64,000 nucleotides of DNA, from contig NZ_FOLQ01000002.1 of the NCBI RefSeq assembly GCF_900112365.1, positions 496,001-560,000 of the forward strand, written 5' to 3'. Both the position numbers and the translations under genes were made by a program. Source of the stretch: Spirosoma endophyticum (GTDB taxonomy: Bacteria > Bacteroidota > Bacteroidia > Cytophagales > Spirosomataceae). Below are positions 7,637 through 16,133 of the stretch, one piece after another (the first letter of the stretch is position 1; the number at the start of each line of letters is the position of its first letter). Under the pieces are notes generated by a model that was not told the DNA's origin, ran no database searches, and saw nothing but the letters and a program-made list of their open reading frames with translations.

Positions 7637-8785
7637 ATGCAAACAACTACGTCAAATTCAGCCGAACCGGCTATTGCCCAGCCCGCGCCTATCAAACGAC
7701 TTCTCTCGCTCGATACATTGCGCGGGTTCGACATGTTCTGGATCATGGGCGGTGAAGAAGTCTTTCATGCGCTGGCCAAAACGACCGGCTGGGCCTGGGC
7801 CATTCTGCTGGCTGATCAGTTCACGCACCCCAGCTGGAATGGGTTTCGGGCCTATGACCTGATTTTTCCGTTGTTTGTGTTTATGGCAGGTGTGTCAACG
7901 CCGTTTTCAATAGGAGGGAAGCTCGAAAAAGGAGCCGATAAGTCCCAGATTGCCCGTAAGATCATCACGCGTGGCCTTATTCTGGTTTTGTTAGGTGTCA
8001 TTTATAACAATGGTCTGTTTGTTAAAGCCCTTCAGGACACGCGTTTTCCGAGCGTTCTGGGACGTATTGGACTCGCGGGAATGTTCGCGCAATTGATTTA
8101 CCTGTATGCCAAACCGCGCACGCAGTACATCTGGTTTATTGGGATTTTGCTGGGCTATTGGGCTGCCATGATGCTGATTCCCGTGCCGGGTTGCGGGGCC
8201 GGTGTGCTAACGATGGAATGCAATCTGGCCAGTTACATTGACCGCCAGTTGGTGCCGGGTCATTTGTATAAAACGATCCATGATCCAGAAGGACTGTTCT
8301 CCACGATTCCGGCCATCTGCAACGCATTGCTGGGGATTTTTGCCGGTACGTTTCTGCGTACGCATGGCAAAACGGGCAATCAGAAAGCACTGCAACTGCT
8401 TGGTGCGGGCGTGGGGTTTGTCGTACTCGGCTGGCTCTGGAATTTCGTTTTTCCTGTCAACAAAAACCTGTGGACCAGTTCGTTCATGCTGGTTACCGGT
8501 GGGCTTAGCCTAACGCTACTAGCTATATTCTACTGGATTATCGACATAAAAGACATAAAGGGCTGGACATTCTTCTTTACCATCATCGGCATGAACTCCA
8601 TCCTGATTTATCTGGCGGGTGAGTTTATTGATTTTGGCTATGCTGCCCGTTTTTTCTTTGGGGGATTGCTCAAGCTATCGGCCTCCGAAGTGGTCCTGGA
8701 GGTCGGTGGTGTGCTGGCCATACTGGCTGTCAAATGGGTATTTCTGTATTTTCTGTACAGGAAGAAAACGTTTCTACGGGTTTGA
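7637..8785 (+). CDS. NagX/HGSNAT-like integral membrane acyltransferase-family protein (DUF5009 type)
   Basis: A 382-residue multi-spanning membrane protein with about ten hydrophobic helices. The N-terminal signature RLLSLDTLRGFDMFWI and the first loop/helix HPSWNGFRAYDLIFPLFVFM AGVS are those of heparan-alpha-glucosaminide N-acetyltransferase (HGSNAT) and bacterial NagX proteins. In HGSNAT the conserved His in that loop takes the acetyl group from acetyl-CoA and passes it across the membrane to terminal glucosamine; the bacterial proteins lie in GlcNAc regulons with an uncertain job. Other family marks here are FPVNKNLWTSSFMLVTGG and GMNSILIYLAGEF. A paralogue is on the opposite strand at 10012, and a GH20 hexosaminidase follows that, which supports an amino-sugar role. 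Confidence 0.88.
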   Translation: MQTTTSNSAEPAIAQPAPIKRLLSLDTLRGFDMFWIMGGEEVFHALAKTTGWAWAILLADQFTHPSWNGFRAYDLIFPLFVFMAGVSTPFSIGGKLEKGADKSQIARKIITRGLILVLLGVIYNNGLFVKALQDTRFPSVLGRIGLAGMFAQLIYLYAKPRTQYIWFIGILLGYWAAMMLIPVPGCGAGVLTMECNLASYIDRQLVPGHLYKTIHDPEGLFSTIPAICNALLGIFAGTFLRTHGKTGNQKALQLLGAGVGFVVLGWLWNFVFPVNKNLWTSSFMLVTGGLSLTLLAIFYWIIDIKDIKGWTFFFTIIGMNSILIYLAGEFIDFGYAARFFFGGLLKLSASEVVLEVGGVLAILAVKWVFLYFLYRKKTFLRV

Positions 8786-8858
8786 GCGAGCCGATCAACT
8801 TCTTTTTATACAGACTTTTCGGATAGATGTTGACGCAACCTTTATGCCGGAAATAAGC

Positions 8859-8866
8859 TAGTTTTG
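8859..8866 (+). promoter_or_regulatory. Probable -7 promoter element, TAGTTTTG
   Basis: The octamer fits the Bacteroidota consensus TAnnTTTG. A TTG lies at 8830-8832, 26 bases upstream, slightly further than usual. Start of transcription would fall near 8873, giving a leader of about 25 bases for the gene at 8899. Confidence 0.45.
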
Positions 8867-8898
8867 CTAGGTAACCCGCTTGGAAAGTATAAAAAAAT

Positions 8899-9963
8899 AT
8901 GGAATCGACGTTGAACGACTTACGGCAACAGGCTATCTCGATGTCGCTTTTCAAGCCTACTACGTTCGGTCAGGCCATTGAGCAGCTTGGCTTTGTTCAG
9001 GCCGATCCCATCCGGTCGCCAGCAAGAGCCCAGGATCTTATTCTGCGTCATCGGGTGGTGGACTACCGGGTGGGCGACATCGAATTGCATTACCCATCCC
9101 AGGGGTTGGAAGAAGATTTTCTTTACGCATATGGATTTATGCCTCAATCAACCTGGCGACTGCTGCACCCAAGACGAGAAAAAGAACTCAGTCTGACTGA
9201 ACAACGCGTGCTTGCTGTTGTCGAGAACCACAAACGAATTCACCCACGCGAACTGGAAAGCTACCTTGGTGCCAAACGGGAACTGAATGATTGGGGAGGT
9301 TATTCAAAATCGACGACACGAGCCTTACAGGCACTTCACTATCGTGGTTCTCTGCGGGTTGTTGAACGTGAAAAGGGAATTCGTTTGTATGAACTGACTT
9401 CCCGACGGCACGAGCCGATGGAGTCTGACGAGCGCTTGCGTCAGCTTGTCTTACTGATTGCCTCCATCCTCGGCCCCCTATCGGATCGCAGCCTCCACAC
9501 GGTGGTACAATATACAATCCGCAACGCGCCCATGCTGGATGGAAGACGGTCCATTGTGAAAAAGCTCATCGAAGCCAGTGACCTAGCCTATGCCGTTGTT
9601 GATAAAGTTCGGTATGTATGGCCCGCGACGGCTAGGGTTGCCAATCGATCGAATGAATCGGTTCACTTTTTATCTCCTTTCGATCCACTTGTTTGGGATC
9701 GTAAACGGTTTGAACATTTCTGGGATTGGACATACCGATTTGAGGCCTACACACCGACGGCGAAACGGCAACTCGGCTATTATGCCATGCCCATGCTCTG
9801 GCGGGATGACATTGTTGGATGGGTTACTATTTCGAATCAGAAGGATAACTTTATTGTCGAACCCGGTTTCAAAAAAGACATATCAACCGATCTGAGTTTT
9901 GATCAGGCATTCGAGGCAGAAGTAGAACGGTTTCGCCTGTTTCTCCAAAAACGGTTGCCTTAG
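8899..9963 (+). CDS. AlkX/YcaQ-like winged-helix DNA glycosylase family protein
   Basis: A 354-residue protein of the HTH_42 (YcaQ/AlkZ) family, whose members unhook interstrand cross-links and bulky alkylated bases by cutting the glycosidic bond. The family's active-site motif Gln-hydrophobic-Asp is seen as Q34-A-D36 in GFVQADPIRSPARAQDLIL. Typical winged-helix segments follow: LHYPSQGLEEDFLYAYGFMP, HPRELESYLGAK, ALQALHYRGSLRVVER and FLSPFDPLVWDRKRFEHFWD. The QxD form matches the E. coli YcaQ branch and not the AlkZ QxQ branch found with azinomycin biosynthesis. It appears to have its own promoter, faces a convergent NagX-like gene, and looks like an ordinary repair gene set among carbohydrate genes. 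Confidence 0.85.
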   Translation: MESTLNDLRQQAISMSLFKPTTFGQAIEQLGFVQADPIRSPARAQDLILRHRVVDYRVGDIELHYPSQGLEEDFLYAYGFMPQSTWRLLHPRREKELSLTEQRVLAVVENHKRIHPRELESYLGAKRELNDWGGYSKSTTRALQALHYRGSLRVVEREKGIRLYELTSRRHEPMESDERLRQLVLLIASILGPLSDRSLHTVVQYTIRNAPMLDGRRSIVKKLIEASDLAYAVVDKVRYVWPATARVANRSNESVHFLSPFDPLVWDRKRFEHFWDWTYRFEAYTPTAKRQLGYYAMPMLWRDDIVGWVTISNQKDNFIVEPGFKKDISTDLSFDQAFEAEVERFRLFLQKRLP

Positions 9964-10011
9964 AGACAGTAACATTGCTCCAAACCCGGACAACCGCATT
10001 CCGGCCGGTCT

Positions 10012-11109
10012 CTACAACTTGATAAAAATCTTCCTGGTATACAGCCCATAAGCCGGAATGAAATTGATGCCGGTGAAAAATAACGCATATAACAAACTGG
10101 CTAGTTCAGTTTGTACACCGATGTCGATCATGCCACTCACAACCTGCTCATTTAGTGGAAGATTGCCGAATTTGAATCGGTAGAAAAAGAGGGCAAAAAT
10201 GTCGGCCAGTACGTATACAGCGATGGCATTAGCTCCGAAAATGACGCCCGGTTTCGTTCCGCTTTTATAACCAAGAACATCGATCAGAAAATACAGGGCA
10301 CCCAGCAGTAGCGCGGCAAAACCGGACGTAACGAGCACAAAAGAGCTCGTCCAGAGGTTTTCGTTGACAGGAAACGTCAGTCCCCAGAAATAGCCAGCAG
10401 TCGCCGTGAAGAATCCGGTCGTCATCAGGTACGACACTTTTTCGGTTGGGCTGGCGCGACTGAGCATCCAGCGTCCGGCCAGCATGCCCGTAATGCCTGT
10501 TACGATGGAGGGGAACGTACTGAGTATGCCTTCGGGGTCCCAGGTGCCCTGCCACATACGGCCGGGCAGGTATTTTCGGTCGAGCCAGGCTGCCAGATTC
10601 TGACCTGGTTCCAGCACTACTTTTCCAACGTCTGGTGTTGGAATTTGGGTCATGGCTAACCAATAGGCAACCAGCGTGATAGCGCAAATCCAGACTTGCT
10701 GTTTCCAGGTCGTGTTCAGAAAAAGGAACGCGCAAACCAGAAACACAATAGCGATTCGGTGCAGGGTGCCTGTCCAGCGGATCGTAGAAAAATCAAAATC
10801 GGGCATCAGGTTCAGGAACATGCCCACGGCGAAAATTTTCAGTGACCGGATCACGATTTTCCGATACAACTCGCCAGTAGGACCGTCTTCTGTTCGCTTT
10901 CTACCGTAAGCCAGTGCAATGGAAACGCCTACAATAAACAGAAACGTAGGGGCAATTAAATCCGTGAAAGAAAGCCCATTCCATTTCGTGTGTCGCAACG
11001 TGAAATACACAAACTCCTCGCTTCCCGGAAAGTTGGCTACAATCATGGCCGCGATGGTAAAGCCACGCATCGCATCTAACGAAATGAGTCGGCCTGGTTG
11101 TTGTATCAT
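10012..11109 (-). CDS. NagX/HGSNAT-like integral membrane protein, second copy
   Basis: A 365-residue membrane protein of the same family as the gene at 7637. Shared marks are RLISLDAMRGFTIAAMI, RHTKWNGLSFTDLIAPTFLF with the conserved His-x-x-Trp-x-Gly, and FPVNENLWTSSFVLVTSG. About ten hydrophobic stretches are visible. The two copies share motifs but differ widely elsewhere, so they are old paralogues and not a recent duplication. It is transcribed away from the GH20 hexosaminidase lipoprotein, separated by 83 bases, so the two may share control. A role in taking up or acetylating glucosamine units released by the hexosaminidase is plausible but not shown. Confidence 0.87.
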   Translation of the reverse strand: MIQQPGRLISLDAMRGFTIAAMIVANFPGSEEFVYFTLRHTKWNGLSFTDLIAPTFLFIVGVSIALAYGRKRTEDGPTGELYRKIVIRSLKIFAVGMFLNLMPDFDFSTIRWTGTLHRIAIVFLVCAFLFLNTTWKQQVWICAITLVAYWLAMTQIPTPDVGKVVLEPGQNLAAWLDRKYLPGRMWQGTWDPEGILSTFPSIVTGITGMLAGRWMLSRASPTEKVSYLMTTGFFTATAGYFWGLTFPVNENLWTSSFVLVTSGFAALLLGALYFLIDVLGYKSGTKPGVIFGANAIAVYVLADIFALFFYRFKFGNLPLNEQVVSGMIDIGVQTELASLLYALFFTGINFIPAYGLYTRKIFIKL

Positions 11110-11148
11110 TAAATTGTTAAAAAGCCCTGTTTCGACAATGGTATCTTT

Positions 11149-11166
11149 AGTACTGATTTGAGTACT
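11149..11166. promoter_or_regulatory. Possible operator AGTACT-N6-AGTACT between divergent genes
   Basis: Two copies of the self-complementary hexamer AGTACT lie at 11149-11154 and 11161-11166, in the 83-base gap between the NagX-like gene and the GH20 gene. Just before, 11142-11149 reads TATCTTTA, one base from TAnnTTTG, which could be the GH20 promoter. Both calls are weak. Confidence 0.3.
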
Positions 11167-11192
11167 ATAAGGGCTATTAAACCCGAAGATTT

Positions 11193-13784
11193 ATGCGTAC
11201 TGGTTTTTATGCCACGTTATTCGCGCTACTGATTATTTGTCTGAATGGCTGTCGGCAGGCCGAAAAAAGTAGTATTGATGAGGGACGACAACTGGCTATC
11301 TCCTGGGAGTTGGTCAGTAATTTTACGGATACAAAAGACGGATTTGACGCTCGCTTCAAGCTTACGAACAAAAGCGACGTAGCCCTGACGGATGCCAATT
11401 GGGCGTTGTTTTTCAACATGTCGCCCCGGCCCATTCTTCCGGCCAAAACACCCCAGCCTGCTACAGTTCAGCACATCAATGGGGATTGGTATAAACTGAC
11501 GCCCAACCAGGGATTTAGTCTTGCACCCGGTGCATCAACGGAAGTTCTATATCAGGGCACCGAAGCCGTTACTAAGGTTACGGATGCACCCTTAGGGCTA
11601 TACGTTGTTTACTACGACAAAGACGGCAAAGAAGAAAACATTGTTCAGATCGCGCAGGCGAACTATACAATCGTGCCGTTTACGCGGAAAGAGCAGATGC
11701 TACGGGGTACGGGCGACTTGTATCCATTGGCAACTTCCGAAAACACGTACCAAAATAACCTGGCTGTGTCGTTGCTCCCCGTCGAACAGCTCCAGAAAAT
11801 CATTCCATCGCCCGTAAAACTGACCACCAGTGCAAGTGTGTTAACCTTAAATTCTTCGCTGCCGATTTATGCCGAGAAAGGCCTCGAAAGCGAAGCGAAT
11901 TTTTTGAGTCAGAAACTAAAAACGCTGACCGGGAAAGACTTTTCGGTAAATGCTGGAACCGCGACTACGAAAGGTATTTTTTTGAAAACGGGCAAAATTA
12001 GCATCAACGGCGTAGCGAAAGAAGCGTATCGGCTGGGCATCGACGGGAACGGGGTGTCGATTGTCGGGAGCGATGCGGCTGGCGTTTTCTACGGTGTGCA
12101 GAGTTTACTGGCCCTCATCCCGACCACTACGTATTTGACCCCCTCCGCCGATATTCCACTCAACTATGTGCAGGTTGACGATGCACCCCGGTTTGAATTC
12201 CGGGGTATGCATCTGGATGTGAGCCGGAATTTCCAGACAAAAGAAACCATCCTCCGCCTGCTTGATCTGCTGGCGTTTTATAAAGTCAATAAATTTCTAT
12301 TCTACACGACGGAAGACGAAGGCTGGCGACTCGAAATTGATGGCTTGCCCGAACTGACCAAAGTGGGTGCGCAACGGGAACATACGTCGGGAAAAGAGAC
12401 AGCGGTGTTGCATCCGGCCTATGGGTCTGGTCCGAAAGCTTACGACGAAGGCAAATACGGCAGTGGCTATTACACGAAAGCCGATTTTATCGACATACTG
12501 AAATACGCGAAAGAGCGCCATATCAAGGTGATCCCCGAAGTGAATTTGCCGGGCCACGCCCGGGCCGCCATTAAAGCGATGGAAGCCCGGTATGACCGAT
12601 TGATGAAAGAAGGCAAAGAAAAGGAAGCGAATGAATACCGGCTCATCGACCCCAACGATAACTCCGTGTATTTGTCGGCGCAGGGCTATACCGATAACGT
12701 AGTGAGTGTGGGCCTGGAATCCACGTATCACTTTTATGAAAAAGTGGTCGATGAAATCACCAAAATGTATAAAGAAGCCGGGCTGCCGATGGACGTCATG
12801 CACGCGGGTGGCGATGAAGTGCCCGATGGCGTCTGGACAAAATCGCCCATTGCGGCCAATGTACTGAAAGCCAACCCGACAATCAAAGACCCTAAAAATT
12901 TACAGGCCTATTTCTTCGGAAAACTTCGGGAGCGGCTCGCCAAACGAAACCTGGAGGTTCATGCCTGGGAGGAGGCCGTCCTGGTGAAAGCGACCGATGG
13001 GAAATTAGTGATGAATCCTGAATTTGTGGGCAAGGGCGTTGTTCCCTACGTCTGGAATAACCTGTTTGATATCGACCTCGGCAATCGACTGGCAAATGCC
13101 GGTTATCCGGTTGTGCTTTGCAACGTATCGAATTTCTATTTCGATATGGCGTATAATAACGATCCGCAGGAGCCGGGACTGTATTGGGCGGGCTACGTCG
13201 ATACGCGGAATAACTGGGCCTTTGCGCCCTTCGATATGTTCAAGACCACCTACAAAACGTCGATGGGAAAACCATTGAGTTTCGCCTGGCTGGAACGGAT
13301 GAAACCCGAAGCGCGTAAAAACGTTCGGGGTATTGAGTCGCAACTCTGGAGTGAAACCGTCAAAGGTCGCGACATGGCTGAGTACGATATGCTGCCCAAA
13401 CTGTTGGGTTTTGCCGAAAGTGCCTGGGCACCAGAGCGGCCCTGGGAAACCATCGAAAACCGGCAGGCGCGCGAGACGTCGATGAAGACAGGCTGGAATG
13501 TGTTTGCCAATACGCTGGCTCAGAAAGATTTACCACGACTGGCCCATATTAATGGCGGATACACGTATCGGTTACCGCTTCCGGGCGTTCATATTGAAAA
13601 AGGCATGGTAAATGCCAATGTCGAGTTGCCGGGTCTTAGGATTCGATACACGACGGATGGTTCTGAGCCAACCGCCCAATCGCCGGTTTACAAAAGTCCG
13701 GTGAAGGTGTCGGGTACGGTGAAACTCAGGAGTTTTGATGCCGCGGGTCGGTCGAGCCGGTCGGCGGTTGTTGTCGTGCCTTAA
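11193..13784 (+). CDS. Beta-N-acetylhexosaminidase, GH20 lipoprotein
   Basis: An 863-residue enzyme with a lipoprotein signal peptide (LLIICLNGC, acylated Cys at about residue 20), so it should sit on an outer or inner membrane surface. Domains in order: a CHB_HEX carbohydrate-binding domain (about 30-160, SWELVSNFTDTKDGFDARF), a GH20b alpha/beta domain (about 195-320), the GH20 TIM barrel (about 325-755) and a C-terminal Fn3-like domain (about 790-863, TTDGSEPTAQSPVYKSPVKV). The catalytic pair is D541-E542 in HAGGDEVPDGVW, where Glu is acid/base and Asp supports the substrate acetamido group. It removes terminal GlcNAc or GalNAc from glycans such as chito-oligosaccharides. ROK kinase, sugar porter and regulator genes follow on the same strand, so the released sugar is probably taken up and phosphorylated. 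Confidence 0.95.
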   Translation: MRTGFYATLFALLIICLNGCRQAEKSSIDEGRQLAISWELVSNFTDTKDGFDARFKLTNKSDVALTDANWALFFNMSPRPILPAKTPQPATVQHINGDWYKLTPNQGFSLAPGASTEVLYQGTEAVTKVTDAPLGLYVVYYDKDGKEENIVQIAQANYTIVPFTRKEQMLRGTGDLYPLATSENTYQNNLAVSLLPVEQLQKIIPSPVKLTTSASVLTLNSSLPIYAEKGLESEANFLSQKLKTLTGKDFSVNAGTATTKGIFLKTGKISINGVAKEAYRLGIDGNGVSIVGSDAAGVFYGVQSLLALIPTTTYLTPSADIPLNYVQVDDAPRFEFRGMHLDVSRNFQTKETILRLLDLLAFYKVNKFLFYTTEDEGWRLEIDGLPELTKVGAQREHTSGKETAVLHPAYGSGPKAYDEGKYGSGYYTKADFIDILKYAKERHIKVIPEVNLPGHARAAIKAMEARYDRLMKEGKEKEANEYRLIDPNDNSVYLSAQGYTDNVVSVGLESTYHFYEKVVDEITKMYKEAGLPMDVMHAGGDEVPDGVWTKSPIAANVLKANPTIKDPKNLQAYFFGKLRERLAKRNLEVHAWEEAVLVKATDGKLVMNPEFVGKGVVPYVWNNLFDIDLGNRLANAGYPVVLCNVSNFYFDMAYNNDPQEPGLYWAGYVDTRNNWAFAPFDMFKTTYKTSMGKPLSFAWLERMKPEARKNVRGIESQLWSETVKGRDMAEYDMLPKLLGFAESAWAPERPWETIENRQARETSMKTGWNVFANTLAQKDLPRLAHINGGYTYRLPLPGVHIEKGMVNANVELPGLRIRYTTDGSEPTAQSPVYKSPVKVSGTVKLRSFDAAGRSSRSAVVVVP

Positions 13785-13791
13785 CTGAAAA

Positions 13792-13859
13792 TACCCCCAA
13801 CCCCCTGAAGGGGGCTTAATCCACAAGTGAGCAAAGTCCCCTTCAGGGGGTTGGGGGTA
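13792..13859. repeat. Intergenic inverted repeat, C-rich/G-rich family, copy B
   Basis: Arms 13792-13817 and 13834-13859 are inverted copies matching at 25 of 26 positions, with a 16-base loop. The left arm starts TACCCCCAACCCCCTGAAGG. It is the better preserved relative of copy A at 6130. It lies between the GH20 stop and the ROK start and could attenuate readthrough. No obvious target-site duplication flanks it. Confidence 0.85.
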
Positions 13860-13889
13860 GTCTTATCAAGATAAAAACTGCTTTTCAAC

Positions 13890-14762
13890 ATGACTATCGG
13901 AGTTGATTTAGGAGGCACTAATGTGAGAGCCGGTCTGGTCGATAATGGGTTAATTATTCGCCAGAAAAGTAAAGCGTTACATCAGAAAGATTCCCTCCCG
14001 GCTACACTGGCACAAGTGATCGAACTGATTCGACCCTTTGTCGAGTCGTCTGTCAGTAGCATTGGTATTGGCGTGCCGTCGGTGGTCGATATAGAGCGGG
14101 GGATTGTCTACAACGTAGCTAATATTCCGTCGTGGGAGGAAGTGGCACTACGGGCTATTCTGGAAAAAGAATTTGACCTGCCGGTTTTTGTGAACAATGA
14201 CGTGAATTGTTTTACGCTCGGCGAACATCAGTTCGGGATGGCACAAGGCTACCGATCGGCGGTTGGTATGGCCATTGGTACGGGTCTTGGCTCCGGCGTT
14301 GTTGTTGATAATCAGTTGTATACGGGGAGCAACTGCGGAGCGGGTGAAATTGGATTACTACCTTACCTCGACAAGAATATCGAGTCGTATGCGGCTGCTC
14401 AATTTTTCGAAGCCAAGCATGGAACAACGGCCCTGGAAGCGAATCAGGCCGCCCGGCTGGGGGCGAAGAACGCGCTGAAACTCTGGGACGAATTTGGTAA
14501 ACATTTTGGCGTTGCCGTCAAAGCTGTGCTCTACACCTACGATCCTGAAGTAATTGTTTTGGGCGGTTCCATTGCCAACGCCTATCCGTTTTTCAGAACG
14601 ACCATGTTCGAAAGTATGGCTGATTTTGCGTATCCGGTAACGCTCCGGCGGTTGAAGATTTTTCAATCGCAGAACGAGAATATTGCCCTTTTGGGAGCGG
14701 CCGCGCTGGCTCAGGGTGCGGAGCATGGCGCATGGGCCGTCCGTCGTTACGGCATGGGGTAA
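13890..14762 (+). CDS. ROK-family sugar kinase
   Basis: A 290-residue ROK protein (repressor, ORF, kinase), here a kinase since no N-terminal helix-turn-helix is present. The phosphate-1 motif VDLGGTNVRAGLV starts at residue 4; NIPSWEEVALRAILEKEFD, VNNDVNCFTLGEH and AIGTGLGSGVVVDNQLY follow, then VLGGSIANAYPFF. The Asp in NNDVN is the expected catalytic base. The zinc-binding GHxxxxxxxxxCxCGxxGCxE block of most ROK kinases is missing: the region after NCGAGEIGLLPYLD goes straight to NIESYAAAQFFE. So substrate choice may differ from glucokinases; GlcNAc or another amino sugar is plausible from the adjacent hexosaminidase and porter. It sits 44 bases ahead of the porter gene. Confidence 0.88.
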   Translation: MTIGVDLGGTNVRAGLVDNGLIIRQKSKALHQKDSLPATLAQVIELIRPFVESSVSSIGIGVPSVVDIERGIVYNVANIPSWEEVALRAILEKEFDLPVFVNNDVNCFTLGEHQFGMAQGYRSAVGMAIGTGLGSGVVVDNQLYTGSNCGAGEIGLLPYLDKNIESYAAAQFFEAKHGTTALEANQAARLGAKNALKLWDEFGKHFGVAVKAVLYTYDPEVIVLGGSIANAYPFFRTTMFESMADFAYPVTLRRLKIFQSQNENIALLGAAALAQGAEHGAWAVRRYGMG

Positions 14763-14805
14763 CCCGTCCCCATGTGCCACACCACTCATTCGCCTAAAGC
14801 TTCCG

Positions 14806-16068
14806 ATGAAACGAAACACGCTGATTGTTGTCCTGATTCTGCTGATATTTTTTGTCATCTCCTTTCTGACCAACATTCTGGGGCCGATCATTCCCGATCT
14901 GGTCGAAAGTTTTCACCTCAGTATCGGCCTGGCGGGATTTCTGCCGTTCGCCTTTTTTGTGGCGTATGGTGTGTCGATTCCGTCCGGAATTCTGGTGGAA
15001 AAATTTCGGGAGAAACCCGTGCTGATTGGAGCGTTTGTACTGGCCTTGCTGGGGTCATTGCTCTTCGCGTTGATCCCCCGGTTTTCGGTAGCGCTGGTCT
15101 CTTTATTTTCCATCGGCGTGGGGATGGCCATGTTACAGGTGGCTATCAATCCGCTGCTTCGGGTAGCCGGTGGCGAGGAACATTTTGCGTTTAATTCGGT
15201 ACTGGCCCAGCTTTTTTCCGGGGCTGCTTCATTTTTTAGTCCCTTGCTGTACAGTTACTTCGTTCAAACGATTCATACCGACAATACGTCCTTTTTTATA
15301 CGTCTGCTCAACCAGGTGGTGCCGGTTCATTTTGAATGGGTGTCGTTATACTGGGTTTTCGCCTTCACTACGTTGCTGATGATCGTGGTGGTGGCATTGA
15401 TCAAATTTCCGGCGGTTGCACTCAGGGACGACGAAAAAATAGAGGTTGGTGGTACGTTGGTTGAGTTGCTGAAAGATAAAACGGTACGGCTCTTTTTCGT
15501 TGGAATTTTTGCCTATGTCGGTACAGAACAGGGCATTGCCAACTGGATGTCGAAATTCCTGCAACTCTATCATGGCGTCGACCCAGCCACCGATGGCGCT
15601 ACGGCCGTCGCCTATTTCTGGGGCTTAATGACCGTTGGCTGCGTACTTGGCTTGATCCTGCTGAAATTTATCGACAGCCGAAACGTGTTGATTGTGTTTA
15701 CATTGGGTGCGCTTGTCTCATTGGTGTTAGGATTATTTGGTCCGAAAGAATGGGCACTTTATGCGTTGCCGGGCACGGGCTTTTTTGCGTCGGTCATGTG
15801 GTCGATTATTTTCTCACTGGCGCTCAATTCTGTACCGAAACATCATGGCACATTTTCTGGTATCTTGTGCACCGGAATCGTGGGTGGTGCGCTGGTGCCG
15901 CTCATCATCGGTGGGCTAGCCGAACTGGTAGGGCTACGGTTAGCCATGCTTCTGCTGCTCACTACGTTAGGCTACATTTTTAGTATTGGCATCTGGGCCA
16001 AACCCCTGGTAACGAACGCGACGATTAAATTAAAGAGTTCTATAATGAGCGAAAGAATGACTGAGTGA
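14806..16068 (+). CDS. Sugar porter of the FucP/NagP type (MFS)
   Basis: A 420-residue major facilitator protein with twelve predicted helices. I place the start at ATG 14806 (MKRNTLIVVLILLIFFVISF); an earlier start at 14683 would overlap the ROK gene by 80 bases and add a polar leader. GPIIPDLVESFHLSIGLAGF, PSGILVEKFREKPVLIGAFV and MAMLQVAINPLLRVAGGEEH resemble the FucP/GluP/NagP sugar-proton symporters. Neighbours (GH20, ROK, XylR-like regulator) suggest GlcNAc or a related hexose as cargo. The last residues, MSERMTE and the stop, are encoded inside an inverted repeat, so the C-terminus looks replaced or extended by repeat sequence. Confidence 0.87.
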   Translation: MKRNTLIVVLILLIFFVISFLTNILGPIIPDLVESFHLSIGLAGFLPFAFFVAYGVSIPSGILVEKFREKPVLIGAFVLALLGSLLFALIPRFSVALVSLFSIGVGMAMLQVAINPLLRVAGGEEHFAFNSVLAQLFSGAASFFSPLLYSYFVQTIHTDNTSFFIRLLNQVVPVHFEWVSLYWVFAFTTLLMIVVVALIKFPAVALRDDEKIEVGGTLVELLKDKTVRLFFVGIFAYVGTEQGIANWMSKFLQLYHGVDPATDGATAVAYFWGLMTVGCVLGLILLKFIDSRNVLIVFTLGALVSLVLGLFGPKEWALYALPGTGFFASVMWSIIFSLALNSVPKHHGTFSGILCTGIVGGALVPLIIGGLAELVGLRLAMLLLLTTLGYIFSIGIWAKPLVTNATIKLKSSIMSERMTE

Positions 16069-16124
16069 AAGAGCGAAAAAACTACCGGATGGCTTACGCT
16101 CATTCACTCATTCACTCTTTCGCT
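16048..16124. repeat. Inverted repeat of GARW-like units across porter stop and regulator start
   Basis: Arms 16048-16075 and 16097-16124 are inverted copies matching at 25 of 28 positions (AGCGAAAGAATGACTGAGTG versus AGCGAAAGAGTGAATGAGTG at the outer ends). The left arm contains the end of the porter gene, and the right arm ends 9 bases before the regulator ATG. It may act as a terminator or translational attenuator between the two genes. Confidence 0.75.
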
Positions 16125-16133
16125 ATTTGGCAC

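Noticed and set aside
9961..10015. Hairpin TAGAGAC/GTCTCTA between the convergent AlkX-like and NagX-like genes as a terminator
   Set aside because: Only 7 bp with a loop of about 40 bases and no U-run; too weak to list.
14358..14891. A 177-codon minus-strand frame across the ROK-porter junction
   Set aside because: It is the shadow of two well supported genes, and has no start context or family features.
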